Below are positions 61,381-64,000 of a stretch of DNA of 64,000 nt, in pieces. Location of the stretch: NCBI RefSeq assembly GCF_001426345.1, contig NZ_LMEM01000015.1:108897-172896 (forward strand), given 5' to 3'. Every line of letters starts with the position of its first letter. Position 1 is the first letter of the stretch. The stretch comes from Devosia sp. Root436 (lineage in GTDB: Bacteria; Pseudomonadota; Alphaproteobacteria; Rhizobiales; Devosiaceae). The notes beneath the pieces were generated by a model. The model worked only from the letters and a program-made list of their open reading frames with translations, was not told the origin of the DNA and did not search any database. The translations under genes and the position numbers were made by a program.

Positions 61381-62052
61381 CTACTCGCGGATCATGTAGC
61401 CGGCGCCGCGCACGGTATGCAGCAGCGGGGTCGCGTGGCCCTTGTCGATCTTGGAGCGCAGGCGCGACATGTGAACGTCGATGACATTGGTCTGCGGATC
61501 GAAGTGATAGTCCCAGACATTTTCCAGCAGCATGGTGCGCGTCACCACCTTGCCGGCATTCTTCATCAGGTATTCGAGCAGGCGGAATTCGCGCGGCTGC
61601 AGCAACACGGTCTCGCCATCCCGCTCGACCTTGCGCGACAACCGGTCGAGGCTGAGGCCGGCTACCTCGTAGCTGGTAGCGGCTTCGGAGGGGCTGGAGC
61701 GGCGCGCCAGCACTTCGACGCGGGCCAACAGCTCGGTGAAGGCATAGGGCTTGGTCAGGTAATCGTCGCCGCCGGCCCGCAGGCCCGTGACGCGGTCATC
61801 GACCTCGCCAAGGGCGGAAAGAATGAGCACGGGCGTCTTGTCGTCTTCGGCGCGCAGCGACTCGACGATGGAAAGGCCATCCCGGCGCGGCAGCATGCGG
61901 TCGACGATGAGCACGTCGTAGTCCATGCCCGAAGCCATGGCATAGCCCGTTTCGCCGTCGGCGGCGTGATGGGTGATGTGGCCGGCTTCGTCGAGGGCCT
62001 GGATGAGGTAGCTCGCGGCTTCCCGGTCGTCTTCAATCAGCAGGATTTTCAC
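61381..62052 (-). CDS. feuP: OmpR-family response regulator (FeuP-like)
   Basis: This 223-residue regulator has a receiver domain (KILLIEDD at the start, Asp51 in VLIVDRMLPRRDG as the phosphorylation site, and the conserved Lys in LTKPYAF). An OmpR-type winged helix follows (LQPREFRLLEYLMKNAGKVV, then VIDVHMSRLRSKID). I used GTG 62052, with GGGAG 7 nt upstream; a GTG one codon earlier is also possible. It forms a two-component pair with the next gene and probably regulates degP and envelope genes. Confidence 0.92.
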   Translation of the reverse strand: MKILLIEDDREAASYLIQALDEAGHITHHAADGETGYAMASGMDYDVLIVDRMLPRRDGLSIVESLRAEDDKTPVLILSALGEVDDRVTGLRAGGDDYLTKPYAFTELLARVEVLARRSSPSEAATSYEVAGLSLDRLSRKVERDGETVLLQPREFRLLEYLMKNAGKVVTRTMLLENVWDYHFDPQTNVIDVHMSRLRSKIDKGHATPLLHTVRGAGYMIRE

Positions 62053-62086
62053 CACTACGCTCCCATGCCCTGGCCCTGTCACCGCA

Positions 62087-62152
62087 TCATTCCCGCGAAA
62101 GCAGGAATCTCCCTTACGATCATAAGGGGGATTCCCGCTTTCGCGGGGATGA
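62087..62152. repeat. Palindromic repeat between degP and feuP, family D
   Basis: TCATTCCCGCGAAAGC... and ...GCTTTCGCGGGGATGA pair over about 30 bp with few mismatches and a short CGATCA loop. The element resembles the widespread TCATTCCCGCGAAAGCGGGA-type repeats. It stands between two genes in the same direction and can act as a partial terminator or mRNA stabiliser. Confidence 0.75.
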
Positions 62153-62201
62153 CCCGGTGAGAATAGGAGGCCCCGGGGGGAACCCCAGGGCCATGCTCAT
62201 G

Positions 62202-63728
62202 TTACTCGGCCGCCAGCGGCAGGCCGATAAAGCGATCATTGCCATCGCGGCTGGCCTTGACCAGGGCCGTACCGCGACCCTCGGCCTTGACCGCGTCAAG
62301 CGCCGCCTCGAACTCTTCGAGCGTGTTGACCGGCGTATTGTTGACCTCGAGGATTGCATCCCCGACGGCCAGACCCTTTTCGGCAGCAGCCGAGTCCGGC
62401 TTGACGTCCTGGATCAGCAGTCCCCCCGAACCATCGGCGTTGGGCACCAGGCTCAGCCCGACGCTGGTCTCGCTCGGCAGCGGAGCCGGCGGCACCGGGT
62501 TCTGGCCCTGGCCGGCCTGGGCAAGGGCTTCCTCGTTGAGCTTGCCCAGCTTCACCGAAACCTTGGTCTCGGCGCCGTCACGCCACACCGTCAGTTCGAC
62601 GGTGGAGTCGGGCGCCTTGCCGGCAATGGTGCGGCTGAGGTCGAGCGCGTCGTCGATCTTGTCGCCATCGACCGCGGTGATGATGTCGCCGGACTTGACG
62701 CCCGCCGGGCCGGCAGGGCCATCCTCGGCGACATTGCTGACGATAGCGCCCTTGGCATCGGCAAGGCCGACGCCGTCGGCGATGTCACGGGTCACATCCT
62801 GGATGCCGACGCCGAGATAGCCGCGGGTCACGGTACCGCTGTCGATCAGCTGGGCGACGATGCCCTTGACGGTGGCGGCAGGGATAGCGAAGGCGATGCC
62901 GACATTGCCGCCATTGGGCGAATAGATGGCGGTATTGACGCCGACGACTTCACCCTTGGTGTTGAAGGCCGGGCCACCCGAATTGCCGGTATTCACCGCG
63001 GCGTCGATCTGCAGGAAATCGCCATAGTTGGAACCGCCGATATTGCGGCCGGAGCCCGAGATGACGCCGACGGTAACGGTGCCGCCGAGGCCGAACGGAT
63101 TGCCCACGGCAACCACCCAGTCGCCGACGCGGCTGGCATCGCTCTCGAAATTGACGAAGGGCAGGTCCGCGCCATCGATCTTGACCACGGCCAGGTCGGT
63201 GCGCTCGTCGGTTCCGACGATTTCAGCGACCTTTTCGGTGCCATCGTCGAAGACGACGGTAACCTTGGTTGCATCCTCGACAACATGGTTGTTGGTGACG
63301 ATGTAGCCGTCAGCCGAGATGATGAAGCCGGAACCCGCGGCCATGTAGTGACGCGGGGCAGATTCCTGGCCGCCGCGTGGGCCCTGGCCACCGAACTGAT
63401 CGAAGAAGTCGTGGAAGGGGTGCCCTTCGGGCAGGTCGGGGAAGTTGAAATCGAAGTCGCCGCCGCGGCGTTGCACGTTGCGCGGGCTTTCCTCGGCTTC
63501 GACAAGGATGGACACCACGGCAGGCTTCACCGCTTCCACGAGGTCGGCAAAGCCGGCCTGCGGCTGTGCCGCCTGTGGTACCGTGATCTGGGCGGCGTTC
63601 TGCACCTGGGCAGTCGCGGCCTGACCGGTCATGACGAAAGCGGTGGAAACGCCACCGATACCGACCAGCAGCGCCAGGGCGGACGCCCCGAGCCAGCGGC
63701 TGGTACGCTTCAGAATGGTCGAGCGCAT
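62202..63728 (-). CDS. degP: Do-family periplasmic serine protease/chaperone
   Basis: This 508-residue HtrA protease degrades or refolds damaged envelope proteins. A signal peptide or anchor covers about 12-40. The triad is His148 (VTNNHVVED), Asp178 (ERTDLAVVK) and Ser250 (NTGNSGGPAF). Two PDZ domains follow (about 305-395 and 420-505), the first with YLGVGIQDV. The insert rich in Gly, Phe and Asp near 88-120 is the LA loop. GAAGGAG precedes the ATG by 9 nt. It is upstream of feuP in the conserved order. Confidence 0.94.
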   Translation of the reverse strand: MRSTILKRTSRWLGASALALLVGIGGVSTAFVMTGQAATAQVQNAAQITVPQAAQPQAGFADLVEAVKPAVVSILVEAEESPRNVQRRGGDFDFNFPDLPEGHPFHDFFDQFGGQGPRGGQESAPRHYMAAGSGFIISADGYIVTNNHVVEDATKVTVVFDDGTEKVAEIVGTDERTDLAVVKIDGADLPFVNFESDASRVGDWVVAVGNPFGLGGTVTVGVISGSGRNIGGSNYGDFLQIDAAVNTGNSGGPAFNTKGEVVGVNTAIYSPNGGNVGIAFAIPAATVKGIVAQLIDSGTVTRGYLGVGIQDVTRDIADGVGLADAKGAIVSNVAEDGPAGPAGVKSGDIITAVDGDKIDDALDLSRTIAGKAPDSTVELTVWRDGAETKVSVKLGKLNEEALAQAGQGQNPVPPAPLPSETSVGLSLVPNADGSGGLLIQDVKPDSAAAEKGLAVGDAILEVNNTPVNTLEEFEAALDAVKAEGRGTALVKASRDGNDRFIGLPLAAE

Positions 63729-63804
63729 GTAATCATTCTCCTTCGGCAAGCCCTCAACAGCTTGTGGGCCTAGGTATGGAACGGGCGATCTTTCTGCGAG
63801 GTTG

Positions 63805-63834
63805 CGCCAACATTAAACCTTGGCAATGTTGGCG
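63805..63834. promoter_or_regulatory. Strong inverted repeat upstream of degP
   Basis: CGCCAACATT and AATGTTGGCG are perfect 10-bp arms with a 10-bp spacer, 77 bp before the degP start. The spacing (20 bp centre to centre, two helical turns) fits a dimeric regulator site. It could also be a hairpin terminating an upstream gene on the same strand. Confidence 0.55.
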
Positions 63835-63868
63835 GCGGGAATGGGGCGAAGATTGCGGCGGGCCAATG

Positions 63869-63916
63869 CCACGCCCTCGTGGTTCGAGGGTCGCTGCGCT
63901 CCCGCCTCACCATGAG
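63869..63916. repeat. Half copy of palindromic repeat family A
   Basis: These 48 bp are identical to the complement of 3715-3762, one arm of the element at 3635-3762. The second arm is absent, so this is a partial or single-unit copy. Confidence 0.85.
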
Positions 63917-63922
63917 CAACCA

Positions 63923-64000
63923 TTAAGTGATGCGGTCCATGGCTTGTCTCTTTGCAGGACCGTGTTTGCGAAGATGACGAGCTTTCTGGCGCATGCGACG
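63923..64000 (-). CDS. Possible C-terminal end of an unidentified gene (partial)
   Basis: On the minus strand the edge reads 25 sense codons then TAA, ending MRQKARHLRKHGPAKRQAMD plus three residues. It is very basic. In related genomes cytochrome c maturation genes lie upstream of degP, but this tail does not look like CcmH. It may be a real gene end or a chance open stretch. Confidence 0.25.
   Translation of the reverse strand, partial: RRMRQKARHLRKHGPAKRQAMDRIT

Noticed and set aside
63960..64000. Start of a plus-strand gene at the right edge (ATG near 63975)
   Set aside because: Only a few codons are visible and no ribosome-binding site precedes it, so it cannot be told from chance.
1..64000. 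tRNA or rRNA genes
   Set aside because: No cloverleaf, GTTCGAATC-type T-loop context or rRNA conserved block was seen by eye. A covariance search would settle this.

Overview
The window is a GC-rich alphaproteobacterial chromosome segment. The gene order degP - response regulator - sensor kinase - small conserved gene - glnE at the right end is typical of Hyphomicrobiales (Rhizobiales). Protein style and gene content suggest a Devosia-like organism, but this is inferred without any database search. I found no rRNA, tRNA, CRISPR array, prophage or insertion sequence.

Layout. 0-5 kb is housekeeping: the tail of a sensor kinase, a HigBA toxin-antitoxin pair with a candidate operator, cobT and cobS (divergent), a membrane-anchored aspartic protease and dusA. 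4.9-12.1 kb is a tight seven-gene catabolic operon on the minus strand (SMP-30 lactonase, NHL propeller, NIPSNAP, Ldh2-type dehydrogenase, iron alcohol dehydrogenase, dihydroxyacetone-kinase-type kinase, FAH-family hydrolase), divergent from a LacI regulator. 13.4-20.9 kb has a LysR regulator facing a GMC oxidoreductase, a polar-amino-acid-type ABC importer, an MBL hydrolase and a D-2-hydroxyacid dehydrogenase. 20.9-22.2 kb is a decayed stretch where remnants of two divergent genes (DUF5054 and Gfo/Idh/MocA) are fused by a deletion that removed both 5' ends.

22.2-37.3 kb is a second catabolic island. It holds a tripartite tricarboxylate transporter (TctC, TctB, TctA), a split LeuC/LeuD-like iron-sulfur hydro-lyase, a two-subunit class I fumarase/tartrate-dehydratase-like enzyme, a type III CoA-transferase, a FadB/FadJ-like fusion, an enoyl-CoA hydratase, a GST, a CMD protein, an alpha/beta hydrolase, a second hydroxyacid dehydrogenase, a flavin reductase and a GntR/UTRA regulator. 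Both hydro-lyases keep their iron-sulfur cysteines but lack family-typical substrate-binding residues. This makes the island the best candidate here for undescribed chemistry: uptake of an organic acid, hydration or dehydration, CoA activation and beta-oxidation-like breakdown.

37.4-64 kb is mixed: an ECF-type sigma factor, a nitronate monooxygenase with a long C-terminal extension, DUF488, an FGGY sugar kinase, an EamA transporter, a GH2 beta-mannosidase with a 14-bp LacI-type palindrome upstream, a GGDEF/EAL protein with a degenerate GGDEF site, two ABC exporters, pepN, a PAS histidine kinase, and the glnE to degP block. Several families of long palindromic repeats lie between genes.
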